Shown in pieces: positions 1 to 7,780 of a DNA stretch of 64,000 nt (position 1 is its first letter; the number at the start of each line of letters is the position of its first letter). The notes below the pieces were generated by a model. It was given only the letters and a program-made list of their open reading frames with translations. It was not told where the DNA came from and did not search any database. This DNA comes from Streptomyces malachitofuscus (GTDB lineage Bacteria > Actinomycetota > Actinomycetes > Streptomycetales > Streptomycetaceae): NCBI RefSeq assembly GCF_014650055.1, contig NZ_BMUF01000008.1, positions 124,001 through 188,000 of the forward strand, given 5' to 3'. The translations under genes were made by a program, and so were the position numbers.

Positions 1-1848
1 ATAGGCATCGGCCATGCGGATCGCGCTGGGGGTCGAGGTACCCAGGGCGAACGACGCGTTCAGGCCGGCGAAGCTCTCCTTCAGGATGCCGGACCTCTCC
101 GCGACATCCGCCACGTTCTTCATCCCGACGTCCATGCCGAGCTGGACGAAGGGCGTGTTGACGGACTGCTCCATGGCCTTGTGCAGGGTGATGTAGCCCC
201 ACGGGTAGTTGCTCTCGTTCTCCTGGAAGAAGGGCGTGTTGTCCTTCTTGAGGACGTACGAGCCGTCGTTGTTCCTGATCTTCAGATGGTCGTCACCGTT
301 GTACTTGCTCTGCGGCGAGACGCCTTCGCCGTTCGTCTTGTACGTGCCGTGCTGCATCGCGGCGGCCAGCACGAACGGCTTCCAGGTCGAACCGACGGGG
401 ATGCCCGATGTGTCCGCGTTGTTGTTGAAGTGGCCGTTCTCGAAGCCGGCACCACCGTAGAGGGCCACGATCGCTCCGTCGTTGGGCTTCACCGACGCCG
501 CCCCGAACTGGACGTGCTTGTCCTCCTTGCGCTTCTTCGGGTCGATCTTCTCCTTCTCGACCCTCTTGACCGCCTTGGCCAGCGCATCGACCTTGTCCTT
601 CTCGAAGGTCGTGTAGATCTGGTAGCCGCCCTGGTCGAACTGCGCCTCCGTGATCTCGCTGTTCTTCAGGACGTACCGCTTCGCCGTGTCGACGAGGTAG
701 CTGACCTGTCCGGTCATGCCCTTGGTCGCCTTCCGGCCCTGCGGCATGGGGTACTTCGCGGTCGCCTTCTGGTACTCGTCGTCGGACAGGTGTCCGTCGT
801 TGTGCATCTGCTCGAGGATCCAGCCCCAGCGCTCCTCGGAGCGCGCGAGGTTGGCCTCGGCGGTGGCGGCCTTGTCGAGGTTCTCGTTGCCCGCCGGGTC
901 GTAGTACGTCGGGCCCTTGAGCAGCGCGGCGAGAAAGGCGCACTCGCTCGGCTTGAGGTCGACCGCGTCCTTGCCGTAGTACGTCTGGGCGGCAGCCTGG
1001 ATGCCGTAGGCGCCACGGCCGTAGTACGACGTGTTCAGGTAGCCCTGAAGGATCTCGTCCTTGGTGAGCTTCGTGCCCACCTTGATCGAGATGAACATCT
1101 CCTTGAACTTCCGGGAGAGCGTCTGCTCCTGGCTCAGGTAGGTGTTCTTCACGAACTGCTGGGTGATCGTCGAGCCGCCCTGGGTGTCACCACCGGTGGC
1201 CATGTTGCCGAGCGCCCGGGCGATACCCATGGGATCGATGCCCGAGTCCTCGTAGAAGCTCTTGTTCTCGGCCGAGATCACCGCCCGCTGCATGGCCTCG
1301 GGGATCCGGTCGATCGTCACGTTCTGACGGTTCTGGCCGGCCCCGGTGGCGACCATCTGGCTGCCGTCCGCCCAGTAGTAGACGTTGTTCTCGGACAACG
1401 CCGCGGCGTTCTCCTCACTGGGGACGCTCACCATCGCGTACCCGATGCCCGCCACGGCGACCAGGCTGCCGAAGAAGGCGAGGAACAGACCGGAGACGAG
1501 CTTCCAGGACGGCGTCCAGCGACGCCAGCCGTCCTTGTCGTAGCGCGGATAGTCGATGATCCGCTTCTTGTCGGGCGGGGCCGCACGCCCTCTGCCGCGG
1601 CCGGGCGCGGCGGCACCCGCGCGGCGGGTCCCGCCCCGCTGAGCCGCGCGTCGCGCCTCGGCGCGGCTGCCGTAGGTACGGTCCTCGACCCCCGAGCCGC
1701 GGGATCCCGACCCATAGGCATCGGACGGAGATCCGGTGGCGCCTCGCGGTGCCGCGCGGCGGCCGGAGGACGAGCCGGACTGGCCGCGTCGGGCCGCGGC
1801 ACGTCCGCCTCCCTGCGGCTGCGGCGGTTTGCGACGGTGCTCGCTCAT
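1..1848 (-). CDS. Class A penicillin-binding protein (transglycosylase/transpeptidase), C-terminus cut by window edge
   Basis: Bifunctional peptidoglycan synthase that polymerises glycan strands and cross-links peptides outside the membrane. The ATG at 1848 begins MSEHRRKPPQ, followed by about 100 Arg/Gly/Ala-rich cytoplasmic residues and one membrane anchor (about residues 115-140, LFLAFFGSLVAVAGIGYAMV). A GT51 transglycosylase domain follows, with the motifs AENKSFYEDSGID, GGSTITQQFVKN and LQGYLNTSYYGRGAYG. A transpeptidase domain starts near residue 400 and has the S-x-x-K motif STWK at Ser487. The frame is still open at position 1, so the KTG motif and the stop lie outside the window. The gene is divergent from the PadR regulator, with about 395 bp between start codons. 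The family call is secure; the exact paralogue is not. Confidence 0.93.
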   Translation of the reverse strand, partial: MSEHRRKPPQPQGGGRAAARRGQSGSSSGRRAAPRGATGSPSDAYGSGSRGSGVEDRTYGSRAEARRAAQRGGTRRAGAAAPGRGRGRAAPPDKKRIIDYPRYDKDGWRRWTPSWKLVSGLFLAFFGSLVAVAGIGYAMVSVPSEENAAALSENNVYYWADGSQMVATGAGQNRQNVTIDRIPEAMQRAVISAENKSFYEDSGIDPMGIARALGNMATGGDTQGGSTITQQFVKNTYLSQEQTLSRKFKEMFISIKVGTKLTKDEILQGYLNTSYYGRGAYGIQAAAQTYYGKDAVDLKPSECAFLAALLKGPTYYDPAGNENLDKAATAEANLARSEERWGWILEQMHNDGHLSDDEYQKATAKYPMPQGRKATKGMTGQVSYLVDTAKRYVLKNSEITEAQFDQGGYQIYTTFEKDKVDALAKAVKRVEKEKIDPKKRKEDKHVQFGAASVKPNDGAIVALYGGAGFENGHFNNNADTSGIPVGSTWKPFVLAAAMQHGTYKTNGEGVSPQSKYNGDDHLKIRNNDGSYVLKKDNTPFFQENESNYPWGYITLHKAMEQSVNTPFVQLGMDVGMKNVADVAERSGILKESFAGLNASFALGTSTPSAIRMADAY

Positions 1849-2118
1849 CGAACGACTACTCCTCGGGCAGGCGCACCCTTGCGCGCCTGGAAACGGCGGC
1901 TGGTTTCCGGTCCCCCCGAAGTACGGATGCGGCGCTTCCCGCATTCACCCGTACTGCACCGGGGACGGAGACGCCCCCAGGCGTCACTCGGTTCCCGGTG
2001 GTGTGCATGGCGCACAGACTACGCACCGTCAAAACCCGCCGAGCACAGAAGTTCACCTCAAATCAGGCAACTTGCTCGCAACGAATCGGCGATGTGATCC
2101 CGTTCACCCTTGCCCCCC

Positions 2119-2147
2119 TTGTCGCTTCCGGAAGGTCGTTCTATCGT
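2119..2147 (+). promoter_or_regulatory. Candidate padR promoter, TTGTCG-N17-TATCGT
   Basis: A -35 like TTGTCG (2119-2124) is 17 bp from a -10 like TATCGT (2142-2147). The expected start site, near 2154, falls inside the palindrome at 2150-2172, as expected for an autorepressed promoter. The assignment rests on motif and spacing only. Confidence 0.5.
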
Positions 2148-2149
2148 CG

Positions 2150-2172
2150 TGATGTATCGAGTCGATACATCA
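2150..2172. promoter_or_regulatory. 23-bp perfect palindrome, probable PadR operator
   Basis: Two 11-bp arms (TGATGTATCGA and TCGATACATCA) flank a single G. The core has the ATGT...ACAT ends typical of PadR-family operators. It sits 71 bp upstream of the PadR start codon and just downstream of the -10 element. Repression of padR, and perhaps of the divergent PBP gene, is inferred. Confidence 0.65.
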
Positions 2173-2243
2173 GCTCGGCATAAGGACGGCGACGAGCCGT
2201 ACAGAGGCCGTCACGGCATGACCGCGGCAGAGGGGAGGCGACG

Positions 2244-2927
2244 ATGAGCCGGCGTTCCGGGATCCTCGAGTTCGCCGTACTCGGCCTGCTCCGCGAATCT
2301 CCGATGCACGGCTATGAGCTGCGCAAACGACTCAATACGTCACTGGGTGTGTTCCGTGCCTTCAGCTACGGGACGCTCTACCCCTGCCTCAAGACGCTGG
2401 TCGCCAACGGCTGGTTGATCGAGGAGCCGGGGAACACCACCGAGGACGCCCTCGCCGCTCCGCTCGCGGGGCGCCGCGCCAAAATCGTCTATCGGTTGAC
2501 GGCGGAGGGTAAGGAGCACTTCGAGCAGCTGCTCTCCCAGACGGGTCCGGACGCGTATGAGGACGAGACCTTCGCCGCGCGGTTCGCATTCTTCGGGCAG
2601 ACGTCGCGCGACGTACGGATGCGCGTGCTCGAGGGCCGCCGCAGCCGGCTGGAGGAGCGCCTCGAGAAGATGCGCGCCTCCCTGGCCCGGACCCGGGAGC
2701 GCCTCGACGACTACACGCTTGAGCTCCAGCGCCACGGGATGGAGTCCGTGGAGCGCGAAGTGCGCTGGCTGAACGAGCTCATCGAGAGCGAGCGGGCCGG
2801 GCGGGACCTGAAGGGGTCCGCCACCGGGGGGCCCGCTCAGCAGGACACCACATCTGGAGCGCCGGGCGGCCTGCCCCGGCCGGGGGACGACCCCCGGCCG
2901 GATTCGCCCGACGACACCGCCACGTGA
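2244..2927 (+). CDS. PadR-family transcriptional regulator
   Basis: A 227-residue DNA-binding repressor. The N-terminal winged helix (about residues 8-95) carries the PadR signature: ILEFAVLGLLRESPMHGYELRKRL, then a GTLYPCLKTL-like recognition region and a beta wing with KIVYRLTAEGKEHF. A long amphipathic segment (about 125-185) fits the PadR dimerisation helices. The last 35 residues are Pro/Gly/Asp-rich and probably disordered. The SD GGGGAGG precedes the ATG. The inositol-phosphate synthase gene follows 43 bp downstream in the same direction, so the two are probably cotranscribed. The ligand is unknown. Confidence 0.9.
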   Translation: MSRRSGILEFAVLGLLRESPMHGYELRKRLNTSLGVFRAFSYGTLYPCLKTLVANGWLIEEPGNTTEDALAAPLAGRRAKIVYRLTAEGKEHFEQLLSQTGPDAYEDETFAARFAFFGQTSRDVRMRVLEGRRSRLEERLEKMRASLARTRERLDDYTLELQRHGMESVEREVRWLNELIESERAGRDLKGSATGGPAQQDTTSGAPGGLPRPGDDPRPDSPDDTAT

Positions 2928-2970
2928 GACCCGCTCAGGGCCTCACTCGTACACACAGGGAGCAACCGGA

Positions 2971-4053
2971 ATGGGTTCGGTTCGCGTAGCCATCGTCGGC
3001 GTGGGCAACTGCGCCGCATCGCTGGTGCAGGGAGTCGAGTACTACAAGGACGCCGACGCGGCGTCCAAGGTGCCGGGCCTGATGCACGTCCAGTTCGGCG
3101 ACTACCACGTCGGTGACGTCGAGTTCGTCGCCGCGTTCGACGTGGACGCCAAGAAGGTCGGCCTCGACCTCGCGGACGCCATCGGCGCCTCCGAGAACAA
3201 CACCATCAAGATCTGCGACGTCCCCAGCACCGGTGTGACGGTCCAGCGCGGCCACACCCTCGACGGTCTCGGCAAGTACTACCGCGAGACCATCGAGGAG
3301 TCCGCCGAGGAGCCGGTCGACGTCGTCCAGATCCTCAAGGACAAGCAGGTCGACGTTCTCGTCTGCTACCTGCCCGTCGGCTCCGAGGACGCGGCGAAGT
3401 TCTACGCCCAGTGCGCCATCGACGCCAAGGTCGCCTTCGTCAACGCCCTCCCGGTCTTCATCGCCGGCACCAAGGAGTGGGCGGACAAGTTCACCGAGGC
3501 GGGCGTCCCGATCGTCGGTGACGACATCAAGTCCCAGGTCGGCGCCACCATCACGCACCGCGTCATGGCGAAGCTGTTCGAGGACCGGGGTGTCATCCTG
3601 GACCGCACGATGCAGCTGAACGTCGGCGGCAACATGGACTTCAAGAACATGCTCGAGCGCGACCGCCTCGAGTCCAAGAAGATCTCCAAGACGCAGGCCG
3701 TCACCTCGCAGATCCCCGACCGAGAGCTCGGCGAGAAGAACGTCCACATCGGCCCGTCCGACTACGTCGCGTGGCTGGACGACCGCAAGTGGGCCTACGT
3801 CCGGCTCGAGGGCCGCGCCTTCGGTGACGTCCCGCTGAACCTGGAGTACAAGCTCGAGGTCTGGGACTCCCCGAACTCCGCCGGTGTCATCATCGACGCC
3901 CTGCGCGCCGCGAAGATCGCCAAGGACCGGGGCATCGGCGGCCCGATCCTCTCGGCGTCCTCGTACTTCATGAAGTCCCCGCCGGTGCAGTACTTCGACG
4001 ACCAGGCCCGCGAGAACGTCGAGAAGTTCATCAAGGGCGAGGTCGAGCGCTGA
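2971..4053 (+). CDS. ino1: Inositol-3-phosphate synthase
   Basis: Makes 1D-myo-inositol 3-phosphate from glucose 6-phosphate with NAD+, the first committed step to myo-inositol. In actinobacteria the product feeds phosphatidylinositol and mycothiol. At 360 residues it is the compact actinobacterial form. The N-terminal Rossmann motif is VAIVGVGNCAASLVQG (residues 5-20). Family sequences VGDDIKSQVGATITHR and QLNVGGNMDFKNM mark the catalytic and tetramerisation domain. SD-like GGGAGC precedes the ATG, and a strong hairpin terminator follows the stop. Probably cotranscribed with padR. Mycothiol supply makes it a functional relative of the thioredoxin genes at 16-17.5 kb. Confidence 0.95.
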   Translation: MGSVRVAIVGVGNCAASLVQGVEYYKDADAASKVPGLMHVQFGDYHVGDVEFVAAFDVDAKKVGLDLADAIGASENNTIKICDVPSTGVTVQRGHTLDGLGKYYRETIEESAEEPVDVVQILKDKQVDVLVCYLPVGSEDAAKFYAQCAIDAKVAFVNALPVFIAGTKEWADKFTEAGVPIVGDDIKSQVGATITHRVMAKLFEDRGVILDRTMQLNVGGNMDFKNMLERDRLESKKISKTQAVTSQIPDRELGEKNVHIGPSDYVAWLDDRKWAYVRLEGRAFGDVPLNLEYKLEVWDSPNSAGVIIDALRAAKIAKDRGIGGPILSASSYFMKSPPVQYFDDQARENVEKFIKGEVER

Positions 4054-4075
4054 GACCTCCCCGCTGTGGGCAGTT

Positions 4076-4109
4076 GAGGGTCTCCGGGTCGTATGTCCCG
4101 GAGACCCTC
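4076..4109 (+). terminator. Rho-independent-type terminator after ino1
   Basis: A perfect 13-bp stem (4076-4088 with 4097-4109) has an 8-nt loop. It lies 22 bp after the ino1 stop and just before the MFS start. Confidence 0.8.
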
Positions 4110-4131
4110 TTCGTATGTGAGGCTGTGCCCC

Positions 4132-5394
4132 ATGGCCGTCGTCCGTGACCTGCGCGTTCTACTGCGCTTCCAGGGCTTCCGACGCCTGCTCGCCGTCCGG
4201 CTGCTCTCCCAGGGCGCCGACGGGGTCTTCCAGGTCGCGCTCGCCTCGTACGTGGTCTTCTCACCGGAGAGGCAGACGTCGGCCGCGGCGATCGCCTCCG
4301 CGATGGCGGTCCTGCTCCTCCCGTACTCCGTGGTCGGGCCCTTCGCCGGGGTCCTGCTGGACCGCTGGCGCCGCCGTCAGGTCTTTCTGTACGGCAACCT
4401 GCTGCGCGCCCTCATGGCGGCCGTGACCGCCCTCCTCATCCTCGGCCGGGTGCCCGACTGGCTCCTCTTCGTCTCCGCCCTGTGCGTCACCGGCGTCAAC
4501 CGCTTCGTCCTCGCGGGACTGTCCGCCGCGCTGCCCCGCGTGGTGGACGGCGAACGGCTGGTCATCGCCAACTCCCTGTCCCCGACCGCGGGCACACTCG
4601 CCGCGACCGCGGGGGGCGGCCTCGCCTTCGTGGTCCGTCTGGTCGTCGCCGACTCCGACGCGGCCGTGGTGCTCGTGGGCAGCGTGCTGTATCTGAGCGC
4701 GGCCGTGGCCTCGCTGCGCATGGCGAAGGAACTGCTCGGTCCCGACCGGGCGTTGCTGCGCCCCCGTCTCACCGAGGCGCTCACCGGAACCGCTCGCGAT
4801 CTGAGGGCGGGAGTACGCCACCTCGCCGCGCCTCCGCGCCGAGAGGCAGCCTGGGCGCTGACGGCGATGTCCCTGATGCGGTTCTGCTACGGCGCCATGC
4901 TGGTGCTGCTGCTGATGCTGTGCCGGTACGCGCTGACCTCGACCACCGACGAGGGACTTGCCCTGCTGGGACTCGCGTTGGGAGCCTCGGGCGCCGGATT
5001 CTTCGCGGCGGCCGTCATGACGCCCTGGGCTGCAGGACGGCTCGGTCCCGGACGCTGGATCGTGGTGTGCGCCGCGTCGGCCGCGGTGCTGGTGCCCGCC
5101 TTCGGGCTGCCGTTCGCCACCGGTCCGCTTCTGGCCGGGGCATTCGTCCTGGGGCTGACCACACAGGGCGCCAAGATCGCCACGGACACCATTGTCCAGG
5201 CCGCCGTCGAGGACGGCTTCCGCGGACGAGTCTTCTCTCTGTACGACGTCCTGTTCAACGTGGCCTTCGTCGGCGCCGCCGCGGTGGCAGCCCTGATGCT
5301 GCCGCCGGACGGCCGATCGGTTCCGCTGGTCGTAACGATCGCCGTTATCTACGGAGCAGTAGCTGTGGCTTTGGGTCGTTTCGGGCGCCAGTAA
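4132..5394 (+). CDS. MFS transporter
   Basis: A 420-residue polytopic inner-membrane protein with about 12 hydrophobic segments, of the MFS_3/EntS-like exporter type. The loop between TM2 and TM3 reads GPFAGVLLDRWRRRQVFLYGN, the MFS motif-A equivalent. I chose the ATG at 4132 (MAVVRDLRVLL) because the in-frame ATG at 4093 lies inside the terminator stem. GTGAGG, about 10 bp upstream of 4132, can act as SD. It stands alone between a terminator and the LppU-like gene. The substrate cannot be inferred. Confidence 0.85.
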   Translation: MAVVRDLRVLLRFQGFRRLLAVRLLSQGADGVFQVALASYVVFSPERQTSAAAIASAMAVLLLPYSVVGPFAGVLLDRWRRRQVFLYGNLLRALMAAVTALLILGRVPDWLLFVSALCVTGVNRFVLAGLSAALPRVVDGERLVIANSLSPTAGTLAATAGGGLAFVVRLVVADSDAAVVLVGSVLYLSAAVASLRMAKELLGPDRALLRPRLTEALTGTARDLRAGVRHLAAPPRREAAWALTAMSLMRFCYGAMLVLLLMLCRYALTSTTDEGLALLGLALGASGAGFFAAAVMTPWAAGRLGPGRWIVVCAASAAVLVPAFGLPFATGPLLAGAFVLGLTTQGAKIATDTIVQAAVEDGFRGRVFSLYDVLFNVAFVGAAAVAALMLPPDGRSVPLVVTIAVIYGAVAVALGRFGRQ

Positions 5395-5517
5395 GTGTCA
5401 CATCAGCGCCACAGAGCCTTATAGGGCTACGAAGTTGTCAGCGCGGGCCGGTAGCTTACGTGCGTCTTATCAGCGCAGCTTTTGCGCCACACACCTATGT
5501 TCTAGGGGGACTCCCAA

Positions 5518-6018
5518 GTGACCACTCCGCCGCCCCAGGGCAACCCGTTCGCACAGGGCCAGCAGCAGCCCTACGGCCAGCCCGAGGGCCAGGCCCCCTA
5601 CCCGCCCCAGGGCGGCTTCCCGCAGCAGGCCGGCCAGCCGGGCTTCCCCCCGCCGGGTGCTCCCGTTCCGCCGCAGCAGGGTCGCAAGCTGAGCTTCAAA
5701 ATGATCAAGAACATCGTCATTGTTCTGATCGTCGCGGGTGTGGCGATCGGCGGCTACATCGCCAGCCAGGACGACGCCAACACCGCCGCCGTCGGCGACT
5801 GCATGCACCGTGGCAGCACGAACGACAACGACCCGGACCTCGAGGTCGTCGACTGCGGTGACACGAAGGCGCAGTACAAGGTGATGGCCAAGATAGAGGG
5901 CAACTTCTCCGGCCTCACCGCTCAGAGCAAGTGCGAGGCGGAAGCCAAGGGCTTCCAGTACGTGTACACGGAGACCAACGGCAGCAAGAGCTTCCTGCTC
6001 TGCCTGAAGGACAAGTAG
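5518..6018 (+). CDS. LppU/SCO3897-family single-pass membrane protein
   Basis: A 166-residue protein with GTG start and SD GGGGGA. Residues 1-58 are rich in Pro, Gln and Gly (repeats such as PYGQPEGQAPYPPQGG) and probably disordered in the cytoplasm. One membrane segment follows (about 62-82, MIKNIVIVLIVAGVAIGGYI). The extracytoplasmic domain has four cysteines (in DCMH, DCGD, KCEA and LCLKDK) that could form two disulfides. I recognise the family by its pattern; no function is known to me. Its 3' end converges with cca, and two parS sites fill the gap. Confidence 0.8.
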   Translation: MTTPPPQGNPFAQGQQQPYGQPEGQAPYPPQGGFPQQAGQPGFPPPGAPVPPQQGRKLSFKMIKNIVIVLIVAGVAIGGYIASQDDANTAAVGDCMHRGSTNDNDPDLEVVDCGDTKAQYKVMAKIEGNFSGLTAQSKCEAEAKGFQYVYTETNGSKSFLLCLKDK

Positions 6019-6039
6019 GTCAAGACGTCGAAGAGCGGT

Positions 6040-6053
6040 GTTTCACGTGAAAC
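6040..6053. other. parS: parS site (perfect)
   Basis: GTTTCACGTGAAAC, the Streptomyces ParB target, sits at the centre of a 24-bp perfect palindrome (6035-6058) just after the LppU-family stop codon. ParB spreading from such sites organises the origin region. Confidence 0.95.
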
Positions 6054-6082
6054 ACCGCCCTCGTCATGTTCAGCGGGGTCAT

Positions 6083-6096
6083 GTTTCACGTGAAAC
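6083..6096. other. parS: parS site (perfect)
   Basis: A second copy 43 bp from the first, at the centre of a 28-bp perfect palindrome (6076-6103) between the convergent LppU-family and cca genes. The long palindrome could also act as a transcription terminator in either direction. Confidence 0.95.
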
Positions 6097-6114
6097 ATGA
6101 CCCGTTTCGCGCTG

Positions 6115-7581
6115 TCAGCCCTGCTGCGCGGCCCACCACTCCTTGAGCGCCGCCACCGCCGCATCGCGCTCCATCGGACCGTTCTCCAGCCGGAGCTCCA
6201 GCATGTGCTTGTAGGCCTGACCGACGGCCGGGCCCGGCTTGATGCCGAGGATCTCCATGATCTCGTTGCCGTCGAGGTCCGGCCGGATCGCGTCCAACTC
6301 CTCCTGCTCCTGCAGCTGCGCGATCCGCTCCTCCAGGCCGTCATACGCACGGGAGAGCGCGGCGGCCTTGCGCCGATTACGCGTGGTGCAGTCCGAGCGG
6401 GTCAGCTTGTGCAGTCGGCTGAGCAGCGGTCCGGCATCGCGCACGTAGCGGCGGACGGCGGAGTCCGTCCACTCGCCTGTGCCGTAGCCGTGGAAACGCA
6501 GGTGAAGCTCGACGAGACGTGAGACGTCCCTCACCAGCTCGTTGGAGTACTTCAGCGCCGTCAGACGCTTCTTCGTCATCTTGGCCCCCACCACTTCATG
6601 GTGGTGGAAGGAGACGCGGCCGTCCTTTTCGAACCGGCGCGTGCGGGGCTTGCCGATGTCGTGCAGCAGGGCGGCCAGCCGAAGGGTCAGGTCGGGGCCC
6701 TCCTCCTCCAGCGCCATCGCCTGCTCCAGAACGATCAGCGTGTGCTCGTAGACGTCTTTGTGACGGTGGTGCTCGTCCCTCTCCAGATGCAGAGCCGGCA
6801 GCTCGGGCAGGACATACTCGGCGATCCCGGTGTCCACAAGCAGCGACAGACCCTTGCGGGGGTGCGCGGACACGATCAGCTTGTTCAGTTCGTCGCGCAC
6901 CCGCTCGGCGGACACGATCTCGATGCGCGCGGCCATCTCCTTCATCGCCGCGACAACCTCGGGCGCCACCTCGAAGTCGAGCTGGGCAGCGAACCGGGCG
7001 GCCCGCATCATCCGCAGCGGGTCGTCGGAGAAGGACTCCTCAGGCGTACCCGGAGTGCGCAGCACACGCGCCGCGAGATCGTCGAGACCGCCGTGCGGAT
7101 CGATGAACCGCTTCTCCGGCAGGGCGACGGCCATCGCGTTCACGGTGAAGTCGCGACGGACGAGATCCTGCTCGATGGAGTCGCCGTACGACACTTCCGG
7201 CTTGCGCGAGGTGCGGTCGTACGCCTCCGACCGGTACGTGGTGACCTCGATCTGAAAGCCTCGGTCGACGCCTTCGACACGCGCGTTCTTCTGCGCACCC
7301 ACCGTGCCGAAGGCGATCCCGACCTCCCACACGGCATCCGCCCAGGGACGCACGATCTTCAGCACGTCCTGCGGACGGGCGTCCGTGGTGAAGTCCAGGT
7401 CATTGCCGAGGCGGCCGAGCAGCGCGTCCCGCACCGAGCCGCCGACCAGGGCGAGGGAGAACCCGGCCTCCTGGAAACGGCGGGCGAGGTCGTCGGCGAC
7501 AGGGGCGACCCGGAGCAGTTCATTCACGGCGCGGTCCTGCACCTGGCTCAGGGCACTGGTTTCTTCTTTGGCGTTCGGCAC
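6115..7581 (-). CDS. cca: CCA tRNA nucleotidyltransferase
   Basis: Adds or repairs the 3'-CCA of tRNAs; tRNA-Ala and tRNA-Leu in this window lack an encoded CCA, so the enzyme is needed. The 488-residue protein has the class II nucleotidyltransferase head GGSVRDALLG and DLDFTTDARP (the metal-binding DxD-type pair). It continues with the RRDFTVNAMA motif, the FSDDPLRMMRAARFAAQL helix, and a C-terminal HD domain with LLHDIGKP and HHHEVVGA. I chose the GTG at 7581 (VPNAKEE) because relatives begin near there; the frame stays open to 7701 with no conserved sequence. No clear SD was seen. It is divergent from the DUF6049 gene. Confidence 0.9.
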   Translation of the reverse strand: MPNAKEETSALSQVQDRAVNELLRVAPVADDLARRFQEAGFSLALVGGSVRDALLGRLGNDLDFTTDARPQDVLKIVRPWADAVWEVGIAFGTVGAQKNARVEGVDRGFQIEVTTYRSEAYDRTSRKPEVSYGDSIEQDLVRRDFTVNAMAVALPEKRFIDPHGGLDDLAARVLRTPGTPEESFSDDPLRMMRAARFAAQLDFEVAPEVVAAMKEMAARIEIVSAERVRDELNKLIVSAHPRKGLSLLVDTGIAEYVLPELPALHLERDEHHRHKDVYEHTLIVLEQAMALEEEGPDLTLRLAALLHDIGKPRTRRFEKDGRVSFHHHEVVGAKMTKKRLTALKYSNELVRDVSRLVELHLRFHGYGTGEWTDSAVRRYVRDAGPLLSRLHKLTRSDCTTRNRRKAAALSRAYDGLEERIAQLQEQEELDAIRPDLDGNEIMEILGIKPGPAVGQAYKHMLELRLENGPMERDAAVAALKEWWAAQQG

Positions 7582-7780
7582 AACAGAAGAGGGTACGTGG
7601 CCGGAACGGCCGGAAGCTCCTCCATTACATGCACGCGGACACCCCCGGCGATACACGGACAAGGCCCACGTCCCCCGATCTTGTGCGCCGGTCCGCGGCA
7701 CTTCCCCTCAGCGCGCATCGTTACCATGCCTGGACGCACATTCCGACGACCACTGACGACGACGAGGGACGGGCGAGCGC

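Noticed and set aside
181..2097. 638-codon open frame on the plus strand opposite the PBP gene
   Set aside because: Mirror frame caused by high GC. The product is a run of Val/Arg/Leu/Asp without any fold signature, while the opposite strand encodes a clear PBP.
5435..5457. TTGTCA and TAGCTT as a promoter for the LppU-family gene
   Set aside because: The spacing is only 11 bp, too short for a functional -35/-10 pair.
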